A DNA stretch of 61,100 nt from Sphingobacterium sp. B16(2022) (GCF_012030425.1 NZ_JAAUVN010000008.1:1-61100); one strand, 5' to 3'. Counted from the first letter of the stretch, positions 35,293 to 45,196 are shown. The notes: generated by a model not told the origin, from the sequence alone. Numbers and translations are program-made.

Positions 35293-37056
35293 ATGAAATC
35301 ATTTTTTAAGTATGTACTTGCTACTGTCACGGGAATTGTGATATCATCGGTAGTTTTATTTATTATAATGTTAGGTATTATCGGCGCGTTAGTAACTTCT
35401 GCATCTTCGGAAAAAGAAGTAATGGTTAAGGATAATTCAATATTGTATCTTTCTTTTAATCATGAGATTACAGAGCGTTCCATAGATAATCCTTTTGGTT
35501 CCTTGGATATTCCTGGTTATAATTTGAAAAATCTTGGTCTTGATGATATTCTGTTGAGAATAAGAACAGCTAAAGAAGATAGTAAGATTAAAGGGATCTT
35601 TATGGATGCAAGTACAATTGCTACTGGATTTGCTAGTCTTAAAGAGATTAGAGATGCTTTGTTAGACTTTAAGTCATCGGGTAAATTTATTGTGGCTTAC
35701 AACGAGGGTTATTCTCAAAAAGCTTATTATGTCGCTAGTGTTGCAGATAAGGTGTATGTGAATCCAGAAGGAACTGTTGATTTTAAAGGATTGGCAAGCT
35801 CCACCATGTTTATGAAAGATGCTTTTGATAAATTTGGTGTGGATATGCAGGTTGTAAAAGTGGGAACTTTTAAAAGTGCTGTTGAACCTTATTTCTTAAA
35901 CCAAATGAGTGAGGCGAACCGTTTACAGGTTAATTCTTATTTGGGAAGTATCTATGATTCATTTATTCAGGAAATTTCAACTTCAAGAAAAATGTCTGCC
36001 GACTCATTAAGGAGTATAGCTACAGATTATTTGGTTCGTAACGCTGATGATGCTGTAAGGTATAAATTGGCTGATGCTAAATTGTATAAAGATGAGCTGA
36101 TTTTAGAATTAAAGAAAAGATTGAACGTAGCAACAAAAGATGATCTCTCTGTTGTATCCCTAATTGACTATAAATCGAAGATGCCGAGTGGTTCTGAATC
36201 TAATCAGGTTGCTGTTTTGTATGCTGAAGGTGCTATTGTAGGAGGAGAGGGGACTAAAGGTGAGATTGGATCCGATAAAATTTCACGTGAGCTACGTTTG
36301 TTAAGACAAGATGATAATGTGAAAGCAGTTGTTTTCCGTGTTAATTCTCCTGGAGGTTCTGCTTTAGCATCTGATGTTATATGGAGAGAGGTTGAGTTGA
36401 CAAAGCAAGTAAAACCGATCATAGTTTCTATGGGGGATTATGCGGCTTCGGGCGGTTACTATATTTCGGCGGCAGCAGATTCAATCTTTGCTGAGAATAA
36501 TACGATTACAGGTTCAATCGGGGTGTTTGGGGTTATTCCAAATTTTAAGAATTTATTGAATAATAAAATAGGTGTTCATTTTGATGGTGTGAAAACTGGT
36601 AAATTCTCTGATTTAGGTATGGTTCCGGATCGTCCTTTAACTGCTGAAGAACGCGATATCATCCAGATGGAGGTTAATCGTGTTTATCAAACGTTTATGA
36701 AGCGTGTGTCTGATGGTCGTAAAATAACGGTTGCTCAGGTTGATACTATTGGTCAAGGCCGTGTGTGGACTGGTAAACAGGCTGTAGAGATTGGATTGGT
36801 AGATCGTATAGGTGGTATTGATGATGCTATTAAAGCAGCAGCAAAGAAAGCAAAAATAGGACAATATGCAGTTAAGCAATATCCTGCCAAAGAGGATGCA
36901 ATTTCAACTTTTTTAAATTCGTCTAAGGAAAAGGTTCAAATATGGATGGCACAACAGCAAATGGGAGAATTCTATAATTACTTTGATGTGATCAAAAAAG
37001 TTTCTGGACAATCTGGTATTATGGCGAAATTGCCGTATTCGATTGAAATACATTAA
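35293..37056 (+). CDS. sppA: signal peptide peptidase SppA, long (67K) type
   Basis: A membrane-bound serine protease that digests cleaved signal peptides. One N-terminal membrane helix (about 10-35) is followed by two tandem SppA domains. The catalytic pair is Lys143 in GYSQKAYYVAS in the first domain and Ser386 in DYAASGGYY in the second, as in E. coli SppA. Length 587 is typical. Confidence 0.95.
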   Translation: MKSFFKYVLATVTGIVISSVVLFIIMLGIIGALVTSASSEKEVMVKDNSILYLSFNHEITERSIDNPFGSLDIPGYNLKNLGLDDILLRIRTAKEDSKIKGIFMDASTIATGFASLKEIRDALLDFKSSGKFIVAYNEGYSQKAYYVASVADKVYVNPEGTVDFKGLASSTMFMKDAFDKFGVDMQVVKVGTFKSAVEPYFLNQMSEANRLQVNSYLGSIYDSFIQEISTSRKMSADSLRSIATDYLVRNADDAVRYKLADAKLYKDELILELKKRLNVATKDDLSVVSLIDYKSKMPSGSESNQVAVLYAEGAIVGGEGTKGEIGSDKISRELRLLRQDDNVKAVVFRVNSPGGSALASDVIWREVELTKQVKPIIVSMGDYAASGGYYISAAADSIFAENNTITGSIGVFGVIPNFKNLLNNKIGVHFDGVKTGKFSDLGMVPDRPLTAEERDIIQMEVNRVYQTFMKRVSDGRKITVAQVDTIGQGRVWTGKQAVEIGLVDRIGGIDDAIKAAAKKAKIGQYAVKQYPAKEDAISTFLNSSKEKVQIWMAQQQMGEFYNYFDVIKKVSGQSGIMAKLPYSIEIH

Positions 37057-37073
37057 TTATTTTTCATTTTATC

Positions 37074-37117
37074 AAAAAAAGCCTTTTATTATTCGGATAG
37101 TAAAAGGCTTTTTTTAT
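37074..37117 (+). terminator. terminator of sppA
   Basis: AAAAAAAGCCTTTTA pairs with TAAAAGGCTTTTTTT across the TTATTCGGATAG loop region, with a long T-tail. Confidence 0.9.
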
Positions 37118-37170
37118 ATTTAGCTGTCCATTTGAATAGGTGGGTAAATACTTCATAATAAATAATAGAG

Positions 37171-38361
37171 ATGAAAACAGTTGACAACTTAAACTTCGCT
37201 GACAAAAAAGCGCTAATACGTGTAGATTTTAATGTTCCTTTGGATGACAATTTTAATATTACAGATGATAATAGAATTCAAGGTGCGACACCCACGATTA
37301 AAAAAATATTAAATGATGGTGGATCTGTTATCTTGATGTCACACTTAGGTAGACCAAAAGATGGGCCTACAGATAAATATTCACTAAAGCACATTGTTTC
37401 ACATTTATCTGGAGTGTTAGGGGTTGATGTTCAGTTTGCTGCTGATTGTATTGGTGAAGATGCGGTTGAAAAAGCAAAAAATTTGAAACCAGGTCAAGTT
37501 TTACTTTTGGAGAATCTTCGTTTTTACAAAGAGGAAGAAAAAGGTGATGTTGCATTTGCAGAGAAATTATCAAAATTGGGTGATGTGTATGTCAATGATG
37601 CTTTTGGTACAGCTCACCGTGCTCATGCTTCTACTGCTGTTATTGCTCAATTTTTCCCTGATGCGAAATATTTTGGGTATCTAATGGCTGCAGAAATTGG
37701 TAATGCAGAAAAAGTGTTGAATAAGGCTGAACGTCCATTTACTGCTATCATGGGAGGGGCGAAGGTTTCTGATAAATTAGAATTAATCGAAGCTTTATTG
37801 GATCGTGTTGATAACCTGATTATAGGCGGAGGTATGGCTTATACTTTTATTAAAGCTCGTGGTGGAGAGATCGGTAAGTCATTAGTTGAGTTAGATAAGT
37901 TGGACTTGGCAACAGAATTGGTTAAGAAAGCAGCGGCAAAAGGCGTTAACCTGGTATTACCGACTGATGCTCAAATTGCGGATAAATTTTCAAATGATGC
38001 AACTGTTTATGATGGACCAAATGATCAGATCCCTGCGGAATTGGAAGGATTGGATATTGGTAAAGAATCTGGAGAAGCGTTTGCAAAAATAATTGAATCG
38101 TCTAAAACTATTCTTTGGAATGGTCCTATGGGGGTTTTTGAATTTGATACCTTTGCTAAAGGTACAAAAGCTGTTGCCGATGCGGTGGTCAATGCAACTG
38201 AAAAAGGTGCATTTTCATTGATCGGTGGTGGTGATTCTGCAGCTGCAGTTTCTAAATTTGGAATGACTGAACAGGTAAGTTATGTATCCACTGGTGGCGG
38301 TGCTTTGTTAGAATATATGGAAGGTAAAGTTTTACCTGGCGTAAAGGCTATCGAAGGGTAA
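37171..38361 (+). CDS. pgk: phosphoglycerate kinase
   Basis: The glycolytic enzyme that makes ATP from 1,3-bisphosphoglycerate. Clear marks are RVDFNVPLDDN, MSHLGRPKDG, VNDAFGTAHRAHAS, and IGGGDSAAAVSKFG near the C terminus. Length 396 is normal. It is a single-gene unit. Confidence 0.98.
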   Translation: MKTVDNLNFADKKALIRVDFNVPLDDNFNITDDNRIQGATPTIKKILNDGGSVILMSHLGRPKDGPTDKYSLKHIVSHLSGVLGVDVQFAADCIGEDAVEKAKNLKPGQVLLLENLRFYKEEEKGDVAFAEKLSKLGDVYVNDAFGTAHRAHASTAVIAQFFPDAKYFGYLMAAEIGNAEKVLNKAERPFTAIMGGAKVSDKLELIEALLDRVDNLIIGGGMAYTFIKARGGEIGKSLVELDKLDLATELVKKAAAKGVNLVLPTDAQIADKFSNDATVYDGPNDQIPAELEGLDIGKESGEAFAKIIESSKTILWNGPMGVFEFDTFAKGTKAVADAVVNATEKGAFSLIGGGDSAAAVSKFGMTEQVSYVSTGGGALLEYMEGKVLPGVKAIEG

Positions 38362-38375
38362 TAACTTTGAAATAT

Positions 38376-38415
38376 AAAACAGGAAAAGGCATCGTTAGAT
38401 GCCTTTTCCTGTTTT
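38376..38415. terminator. bidirectional terminator, 18-bp perfect stem
   Basis: AAAACAGGAAAAGGCATC and its exact complement flank a GTTA loop. It ends pgk and the converging 937-residue protein gene. Confidence 0.93.
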
Positions 38416-38421
38416 AAGATT

Positions 38422-41235
38422 TTAGTAGGTATAATTTAAACTAACGGTTGGTACAACTCTTTGTGTAGCGGTAACATCGTTGATATAAGTGAGTTTAAGA
38501 GCGGCTTCAAAATTGGGTAATGGGTATCTGAAAGCATTAAAATCTGCTGATACAGAAAGACCGAAAGTTTTTGGACTCATGTCGGACTGGTGATGGATAT
38601 TTTGATAGTCGGCAAATACCCCTCCCTTAATTCGTTTGATGTACGTTATGCCTCCAACTGCCCAATCTGGATAGCTGATCGGGAATCTGTAGTTTAGTAA
38701 TAAGGTGTTTTTAATTTTCTCGTACTTATAGTACCCGTAGCCGCTAATTGTTGGTATATCGTTGCTGTATTGATAGCGGCCTGATGCTTTTTGATAACTA
38801 AATCTAATTTGAAATCCATGATTACTGACAAATCCAGGAATATAGAATCCACTTCGAATGGAGAAAAGATTTCCTTCTTGATCTTCGAATGGAAGGTGGC
38901 GATAAGTCATACTAAAGTTTTGTCCCCATCGAGGTGTGATATCCATTTTTGACATCATGGCGTTTCTATTCCAATAAATTTGATAAGTTAACGGGAACAA
39001 TACCTTTGAGTCGAAGTTTTTAAGGTTTTTAATACTTGTGTTGTATCGTTGAAGGTATGATGTCGCAAAATTGAAACCTAAGCTATAGACATAATTGCTT
39101 TTATAGTAAGCCAATGGAATGGAGATCTGACCACTTATATCATGCTCTCTCCAATCGAAATTGATCGTGCTATCAGATTTACTATTGATTTTTGCTGTTC
39201 CTATCTGTCCTTTGTTTTCATATTTAAGTGTGAATTTGGGAAAATATTTATTGTAATTTAAGGTTGCAGAGTAAATAGATTTTTTAATATCGGTATCGTA
39301 TTCGTAACCGAGTACAAATTGTGTTGTATTTAGAATATTGTTGGAAAGCCAGAATACACCTGGTTTGAAGTTGTCTAAGCTTTCGAAATTGGTGTTGCTA
39401 AGGGAAAGGCTGTGAAAATTAAATGTTCTAGATAGGCCTTTATAAGGACTTACATTGTAATCTGAAACACTTTCTGTGATGCTATCAATTTTGTTTTTTA
39501 AATTGTTACTAATAGTTTTTATGCTATATGAGTTCTTAAGAACTGTATCGGTGTCATTAAATGTTATTTTGGATATTTTATATCCATTGTACTGGTAATT
39601 ATTAAAGAGAATTTCTTTTTTATTGACATCATAAGAGGGGTTGAAAGCTCCGAAAGTGGTATTTGTAAGCTTCGTTAATGCTTTTGATAGTTTATTATAT
39701 TGATATAAATTATCGACACCTGAATATTGTGCTTTAAACAGAAAAAGTTGATCGTTTATGTATTGCGGTCTTTCAAATTGTTCATTGCTCCAGTCCTGAA
39801 GAAAAGTAATTTGGGAGGATTCTAATTCGATTTCTACTAAGTTTGTGCCTTTGTTTGAAATAGCAATAGCTACTATTTTTGAGCCCTCTTCATTAAATGA
39901 AGGCTGTTGAAGATAAATATCGGAAGCTATCGGAATTCTTTTTAATATTTTTTTGGTTTTAATATCGAGCAATAGAATTGCTGTCTGATTACTTAAATCC
40001 ACTTCAATTGTCAGTATTTCTGCTTTGGATGGGTGTAGTATGGGATAGAAATAGCGACTTTTAAAACTAATCTGCTCTCGCTTTTTTGTTTCTAAATGGT
40101 AAAGGTTGATTACATTGTAGGATCTTTTGGTGTATCGGATATCTCTTTTAACTTCATCCCATACAATCATATTATTTCTGAAATCATAGTTTGGGACGAT
40201 TTGATTTCCCAATTTTAACAATGATTCTATTTTATTGTTGTTATCTATTTTAACAATTTCAGCTGTTTTTTCTGGGGTCTGTAAAATAGATAGGGTGCTA
40301 TTGTCGTGATTGTTTTTAGGCAATAACCAATCCTGGTAGTTTTTACTGGATGTTGGTTCAATTATCGGGTAGGATATCGTTGGTCTTTCATGTTCTTCTT
40401 TTTTCCATTTAATATTCAGATCATCCATCGTATGTGCAAATAGACTCGTATTATTAAATCCAGTTGTTTTTTTTAGCGACCGACTAAAATTGTAGGGCAT
40501 CAATATATTTTTGTTGATGTTTTGATACAGTTCGGGTTCAAAGTTCTCCTTTACGTTTTGTTTTAAATAATTGGTCATGAAATAACCAATGGTATAATAG
40601 CTCGGTATTTTATCACGATAAGAACCTAATAAATATTTCTCGAATTTATATTTTTTATCAGTTCTTTCATTAGCTTTTAGCGTCATTTCAAAAGAGGGGA
40701 GTCGACCTCTTCCTCCTTTGGAATAAAATGTTTCTGCCCAGACTGCATCACCTTCAAAATACCAGGAAGGCAACGTTAGACCGTATATAGCAAGGGCAAG
40801 CTGTTCTAAGAACGGTGCCTTTAATTTTCCGGTCAATTTATCAAATTGAGCAACGTGTCTAAGTTCGTGCAATGCTAGATTGGAGAGCCATTCCTGATTA
40901 TCTGGCTCAGGGGTTGGACTGCTGTACAGCTCCGATTTGCGTGGAGCGAGTTGGACAAAACCATTAGGACGAAGTTCGGTGTTTTGAAGAATTAAAGAAA
41001 TTTTACGCGGTTTTACTTGTAAGTCTTTATGATTTATTTTTAAATACTGTGTAATTTGACTGGCAAGCGTTGAAGCCTTTTTTTTCATTTCGACCGGAAA
41101 GATCAGTTTAAATTCTTTAGTGTCAATCTGATGCCATTTTTGCGATGGAGGTGCCTGACTGTCTTCAAAGATTTGGCAAATACCTTTATGAAAAGTTAAA
41201 ATCGATAGTATGAAGGAGAGTAGGTAGATTTTCAT
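38422..41235 (-). CDS. HExxH-motif, beta-propeller and outer-membrane-barrel protein
   Basis: A 937-residue exported protein (signal peptide to about residue 20). The N-terminal domain has HELRH at 123-127 and, downstream, WYFEGDAVWAE with E161, the usual spacing of a gluzincin zinc peptidase. The middle (about 290-560) has repeated WD40/TolB-like strands, suggesting a beta-propeller. The last 300 residues are rich in alternating aromatic strands and end in LNYTY, a typical outer-membrane barrel end. It is probably a surface or outer-membrane peptidase-like protein; activity is not shown. Confidence 0.7.
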   Translation of the reverse strand: MKIYLLSFILSILTFHKGICQIFEDSQAPPSQKWHQIDTKEFKLIFPVEMKKKASTLASQITQYLKINHKDLQVKPRKISLILQNTELRPNGFVQLAPRKSELYSSPTPEPDNQEWLSNLALHELRHVAQFDKLTGKLKAPFLEQLALAIYGLTLPSWYFEGDAVWAETFYSKGGRGRLPSFEMTLKANERTDKKYKFEKYLLGSYRDKIPSYYTIGYFMTNYLKQNVKENFEPELYQNINKNILMPYNFSRSLKKTTGFNNTSLFAHTMDDLNIKWKKEEHERPTISYPIIEPTSSKNYQDWLLPKNNHDNSTLSILQTPEKTAEIVKIDNNNKIESLLKLGNQIVPNYDFRNNMIVWDEVKRDIRYTKRSYNVINLYHLETKKREQISFKSRYFYPILHPSKAEILTIEVDLSNQTAILLLDIKTKKILKRIPIASDIYLQQPSFNEEGSKIVAIAISNKGTNLVEIELESSQITFLQDWSNEQFERPQYINDQLFLFKAQYSGVDNLYQYNKLSKALTKLTNTTFGAFNPSYDVNKKEILFNNYQYNGYKISKITFNDTDTVLKNSYSIKTISNNLKNKIDSITESVSDYNVSPYKGLSRTFNFHSLSLSNTNFESLDNFKPGVFWLSNNILNTTQFVLGYEYDTDIKKSIYSATLNYNKYFPKFTLKYENKGQIGTAKINSKSDSTINFDWREHDISGQISIPLAYYKSNYVYSLGFNFATSYLQRYNTSIKNLKNFDSKVLFPLTYQIYWNRNAMMSKMDITPRWGQNFSMTYRHLPFEDQEGNLFSIRSGFYIPGFVSNHGFQIRFSYQKASGRYQYSNDIPTISGYGYYKYEKIKNTLLLNYRFPISYPDWAVGGITYIKRIKGGVFADYQNIHHQSDMSPKTFGLSVSADFNAFRYPLPNFEAALKLTYINDVTATQRVVPTVSLNYTY

Positions 41236-41791
41236 GTACTTAAGTTGCTGTTGCTAATTATTTTAGATCGATGGTTGTTTTTTTAACTTTCGAATAACTA
41301 TATAGCTTGATCGTTAGGTGTTTATGTTTTGTAATTCGTTTAAATGTATTCAATAATTTGCAAATTAAATATAGGTTTTTTATTTCAATTTACTGAGTTA
41401 CTTGTTCTTTATGTTGTAATGAATTGATAGTTAGTGTTGTTGTTATTTTCTTTGATTTAGATTGTCTTATTTGGAGATTTTATGAATTGGATTTAAGAAA
41501 AATAAGATCTAACTTTTTATAGATGACTGTTTTTCAGAAGGTTGTTTTTGTAGATTATTGTTGGAGACACTATCATTTATTTTTCTATAGATTAGGTGTA
41601 TCGATTATGATCACGATCTTTATTTTATGATCTAATACTGCATTAGAATATGTTTTTTATTGTTTTATTACCTATTGAAAATTTCTATTTTCAATAGGTA
41701 ATAAATAAATTCTTATATTATTTTTAAAAAGACGATTTTTGCATAAAATTTTAAATACACCGATGTAGCATATTAGTAAAGAAAGGGAATT
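41236..41791. other. 556-bp divergent intergenic region before mgtE
   Basis: This region is very AT-rich with no gene. Its one strong structure is a perfect hairpin at 41664-41705 (listed separately). No full Bacteroidetes promoter can be read on either strand. A purine-rich AAAGAAAGGGAA (41779-41790) just before the mgtE ATG would serve for ribosome binding. Confidence 0.6.
41664..41705. repeat. perfect 19-bp inverted repeat (orphan hairpin) upstream of mgtE
   Basis: TTTATTACCTATTGAAAAT and its exact complement are separated by TTCT. No gene ends here: both neighbours start on either side. It could be an attenuator in the mgtE leader, the end of an unseen small RNA, or an operator. It has no clear T-run of terminator quality on the plus strand. 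Confidence 0.75.
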
Positions 41792-43174
41792 ATGGAAGAA
41801 TTGGAAATGCAGGTAGAACAAATCGAACAGTTCATTGAGTCGAAGGATAATGAGGGGTTACAAGCATATTTAAATGAGCTAAATATTTCGGATGTAGAGG
41901 CGTTGATCGATGAGCTACCCGAATATGGCCACATATTCATCGAAACATTAAATTTGAACCGTGCGGTTAATGTATTTCGTATTTTAGATTTCCCTACGCA
42001 AGAGCGTATTTTTAAGAAGCTTTCAGGTGCAAAAATTAGTGAATTAATTAATGAGATGCCTCCGGATGACCGGACATCATTTTTCAGTGAACTGAAGGAT
42101 GGTGATGTCGTAAAACAATTGATTATTTTACTGCCACCTCAGGATCGTAAAGAAGCTCTTTCTTTATTAGGTTATCCTGAAGATAGTGTGGGGCGTCTGA
42201 TGACCCCAGACTATATCACTGTAAAACCACATTGGAATATCATCCGAATTCTTGAGCATATTCGCCGTTATGGTAAAAATTCGGAAACAATTGATGTGTT
42301 ATATGTCATTGATGCCGCAGGTAAATTAATAGATGATATTCGTATTAAAGATGTGTTAATGGCAGATCCAAATGTTGTTGTTGGTGATCTTATTGACAAT
42401 AGGCTTATTTCTCTACATGCGAATGACCCACAAGAAGAGGCTGTGAATATTTTCCGGATGAATAATCGAGTTGCTTTACCTGTTGTTGATGAGCAGGGAA
42501 TAATGTTAGGTATTGTTACGATCGATGATATTCTTTGGGTGGCAAATGAAGAGTATACGGAGGATATGCAACGATTTGGGGGAACTGAAGCTTTAGATGA
42601 ACCATATTTGGATGTGTCGATTGTTAATTTAGTTAAAAAACGTTCTGGGTGGTTAGTGGTCTTATTTTTCGGTCAACTGTTAACTGCGACAGTCATTGAG
42701 CATTTTGAACATCAATTGGCGAGTGCTATCATGCTCTTCGCATTGATGCCACTGATCATATCGAGCGGTGGTAACAGTGGCTCACAAGCATCTACCTTGA
42801 TCATTCAAGCCATGGCATTGGGAGAGATTACGATAGGGGACTGGTGGCGTGTTATGAAGAGGGAGATCGTTTCTGGTTTTCTGCTTGGTTTAATATTAGG
42901 TATTTTAGGTTTCATCAGAATTATGACTTTTCAGGGTTTTTCTGATGCTTATGGTGAACATTGGGTTTTAGTGGGGCTTGTGGTTGGCTTTTCTTTAGTA
43001 GGAGTAGTGCTGTGGGGATCCTTAATGGGATCTATGCTTCCTTTTATTTTAAGAAAGCTTGGTGCTGATCCTGCTAGCTCTTCAGCTCCATTTGTATCGA
43101 CTTTGGTTGATGTGACCGGCCTATTAATTTACTTCACATTTGCTGTTTTACTCTTGAAGGGTGTTTTGATCTAA
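41792..43174 (+). CDS. mgtE: magnesium transporter MgtE
   Basis: A homodimeric Mg2+ channel gated by intracellular magnesium. The N-terminal helical MgtE_N domain (about 20-125) contains FKKLSGAKISELINEMPPDD. Two CBS domains follow (about 140-265), then five membrane helices (about 285-460) with the pore segment SSGGNSGSQASTL. Length 460 is normal. Confidence 0.96.
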   Translation: MEELEMQVEQIEQFIESKDNEGLQAYLNELNISDVEALIDELPEYGHIFIETLNLNRAVNVFRILDFPTQERIFKKLSGAKISELINEMPPDDRTSFFSELKDGDVVKQLIILLPPQDRKEALSLLGYPEDSVGRLMTPDYITVKPHWNIIRILEHIRRYGKNSETIDVLYVIDAAGKLIDDIRIKDVLMADPNVVVGDLIDNRLISLHANDPQEEAVNIFRMNNRVALPVVDEQGIMLGIVTIDDILWVANEEYTEDMQRFGGTEALDEPYLDVSIVNLVKKRSGWLVVLFFGQLLTATVIEHFEHQLASAIMLFALMPLIISSGGNSGSQASTLIIQAMALGEITIGDWWRVMKREIVSGFLLGLILGILGFIRIMTFQGFSDAYGEHWVLVGLVVGFSLVGVVLWGSLMGSMLPFILRKLGADPASSSAPFVSTLVDVTGLLIYFTFAVLLLKGVLI

Positions 43175-43306
43175 ATGAGATGAAAATTATTCTTGTTGGA
43201 AGCGAGGGAGTTGCAAAAAATGTTTTTAAAAGATTTGTAAGATTGCAATAATCTTCCGATAATTGCATCACCGAAACGGAAATGACGCTTCGGAAAATTA
43301 ACCGGA

Positions 43307-43380
43307 TTCCTGAATAGCTCAGCTGGTTAGAGCATCTGACTGTTAATCAGAGGGTCGCTGGTTCGAGCCCAGCTTCAGGA
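43307..43380 (+). tRNA. tRNA-Asn (GTT), copy 1
   Basis: The cloverleaf can be folded by eye: acceptor TCCTGAA/TTCAGGA, D arm GCTC..GAGC, anticodon arm TCTGA-CTGTTAA-TCAGA with anticodon GTT, and T arm GCTGG-TTCGAGC-CCAGC. It is identical to the copies at 43503 and 45406. Confidence 0.97.
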
Positions 43381-43385
43381 GCAAA

Positions 43386-43464
43386 ACGATTTTAGATAGT
43401 AAAATCGTGATTCAATCGAAAGTCTAGATTGAATGTATTTAAGAGATAAGAATGCAAATTCTTA
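43386..43464 (+). repeat. three hairpins in the tRNA-Asn spacer
   Basis: Within 80 bases there are three consecutive inverted repeats: ACGATTTT/AAAATCGT (43386-43408), ATTCAATC/GATTGAAT (43410-43434) and TAAGAAT-GCAA-ATTCTTA (43447-43464; this can also pair as ATTTAAGA/TCTTAAAT). They fill the spacer between the two tandem tRNA genes and may guide processing of a joint transcript. Confidence 0.6.
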
Positions 43465-43502
43465 AATAACCAAAGAGCTATAGTGATATACTCTTGAATG
43501 AT

Positions 43503-43576
43503 TCCTGAATAGCTCAGCTGGTTAGAGCATCTGACTGTTAATCAGAGGGTCGCTGGTTCGAGCCCAGCTTCAGGAG
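43503..43576 (+). tRNA. tRNA-Asn (GTT), copy 2
   Basis: Identical in sequence to copy 1, with anticodon GTT. It is separated from copy 1 by 122 bases and followed directly by an intrinsic terminator, so the two probably share one transcript. Confidence 0.97.
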
Positions 43577-43582
43577 CAAATG

Positions 43583-43611
43583 AAAGCCTTTCCAGTTTGG
43601 AAAGGCTTTTT
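43583..43611. terminator. terminator after the tandem tRNA-Asn pair
   Basis: AAAGCCTTTCC pairs with GGAAAGGCTTT, followed by T residues. It lies between the tRNA and the converging S41 peptidase stop and may serve both. Confidence 0.9.
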
Positions 43612-43615
43612 GCGT

Positions 43616-45196
43616 TTAGTGTGATTTGATTCTGTTTTCAATCATTCCTTTAAATTGAGGAGGAGAGAGCGCTTTTAATTTTTGAAGTTGGTTTGAACCC
43701 GATGCTTTACCGGAGAGCATAGATGTACTATTCGAAAAGTTTCCTGTTACGATGTAATCATATGCGGCTTTAAACGATTGTTCATTTAAATTGCCGAAAG
43801 GGTAGTAGGCGTCATCGTTACTTGATTTGTTAACGGATATACCGTTATAATAATCGCTTTCATTTGATGCATTTCGTGATTCAAACATACTGAAATAGAC
43901 ATCATAACCGCCGATTGTCAAGGGGAAAAAACCAATTGGTTTTCCATAGGTTTTTGCTCCCACGATTTTTACGTTTAGATGTGGTTTAAATATATTGATC
44001 AATAACTCACTTGCTGAGGCTGTATTTTCTGTTACAATAAATACAAGGGTATTGATATTTATATTACCTGTAGGGTTGAATTTGAATGTATTCCCCGAAA
44101 TACTGTAATCTAAATCGGTGTATCTGACCTTAACTTTCTCGCCTTTACTGTCTGTCGTTTCAAGGCTCAAGTTCTTTAAATATTTTGTTTTATTGTTTTG
44201 CATGGTGCTGTTGAAGTTTTCAGTAAACATAACTTTCCCATTTAATGAATTTGGAGCTATTTTATTGGCAAGAAATTCGGCAGTATTGATATACCCACCT
44301 CCGTTGTAGCGCAAATCAATTATGAGATCTGTAATACCGGCGTGCTGAAATTTATTAAAGGTTGCCGTTAAATCGGCTTGGGTGTGGCTTAGTTTGGAGA
44401 AGGAATTGAAAACAAAATAGCCAACCTTTTTTGTTTTATCTAAATATATGCTGTCTTTAATGACTGATTTTGTTTGATATCTTATTTTGTTCAAAGTTAT
44501 CTCAAATGGGGTACCGCTACTTTTTTTTCCTTTAATAATTGCAGATTGGCTTTCAAAAAGCGCGTTGCTTAAGGAGGGTACTTCATGATTGAAATTGGTG
44601 CCATACTTAACTCCATTGATTTCGGTGATGATATCTCCACGTTGTAATCCCGAAATTGCAGCTGGTGATCCAGGATAAGTCAATTGAACTAGGATCTTGT
44701 AATTCTGCTCGACCCCGTATAGACCTATCTTCAGACCTAAATCGTCTCCATTTCCTTCTAAATCGAGGTTTGACAATTCATTTTTTTTAATGAATGATTT
44801 ACTTCCATCGTAGCTTTCTTTGTCGATGTAACTGTATTTTGTATCGTTATTATCGATTTCATTGTATTCATAGGGTTTTCCAGTAGCAGGGTTTGTACCA
44901 TATCTAGTAATATTGAATAGTACTTTATTCAAGCTATTGAATTCGACGCTTCCTTTGCTAAATTGTCTCGAATTAAATACTTCATAAGTGGGTAATTGGT
45001 CGTTCCAGAAATAAATGTCCTGTGCATAGTAGAATAGTGAGTCAGCTAATCGATCTACGCGACTGACTTTTTTTTCAGATTCTGGTTCTACAACATTCTC
45101 CTTTGGCTTTTCTTCCTCTAGATTTTTTTTACTGCAACTGAACAGCATAGGAGCAAATAAAAGCAATGTGATTGTTTTTAAAAGTGGTTTATTCAT
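43616..45196 (-). CDS. S41 family C-terminal-processing peptidase, lipoprotein
   Basis: A 526-residue exported protease. The N terminus is a lipoprotein signal (lipobox LFSC). A short N-terminal helical domain is followed by a PDZ domain (about 150-235, with PGSPAAISGLQRGDII) and the S41 catalytic domain: DLRYNGGGY, catalytic Ser in TENTASASE, and Lys in KTYGKPIGF. It lies alone between tRNA-Asn copies 2 and 3. Its substrate is unknown. Confidence 0.92.
   Translation of the reverse strand: MNKPLLKTITLLLFAPMLFSCSKKNLEEEKPKENVVEPESEKKVSRVDRLADSLFYYAQDIYFWNDQLPTYEVFNSRQFSKGSVEFNSLNKVLFNITRYGTNPATGKPYEYNEIDNNDTKYSYIDKESYDGSKSFIKKNELSNLDLEGNGDDLGLKIGLYGVEQNYKILVQLTYPGSPAAISGLQRGDIITEINGVKYGTNFNHEVPSLSNALFESQSAIIKGKKSSGTPFEITLNKIRYQTKSVIKDSIYLDKTKKVGYFVFNSFSKLSHTQADLTATFNKFQHAGITDLIIDLRYNGGGYINTAEFLANKIAPNSLNGKVMFTENFNSTMQNNKTKYLKNLSLETTDSKGEKVKVRYTDLDYSISGNTFKFNPTGNININTLVFIVTENTASASELLINIFKPHLNVKIVGAKTYGKPIGFFPLTIGGYDVYFSMFESRNASNESDYYNGISVNKSSNDDAYYPFGNLNEQSFKAAYDYIVTGNFSNSTSMLSGKASGSNQLQKLKALSPPQFKGMIENRIKSH

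Noticed and set aside
22699..41772. The 12-base sequence CGATGTAGCATA occurs before the first kinase gene (22699-22710) and before mgtE (41761-41772)
   Set aside because: Many 12-base matches are expected by chance in 61 kb; the flanks do not match and no palindrome or promoter element is shared.
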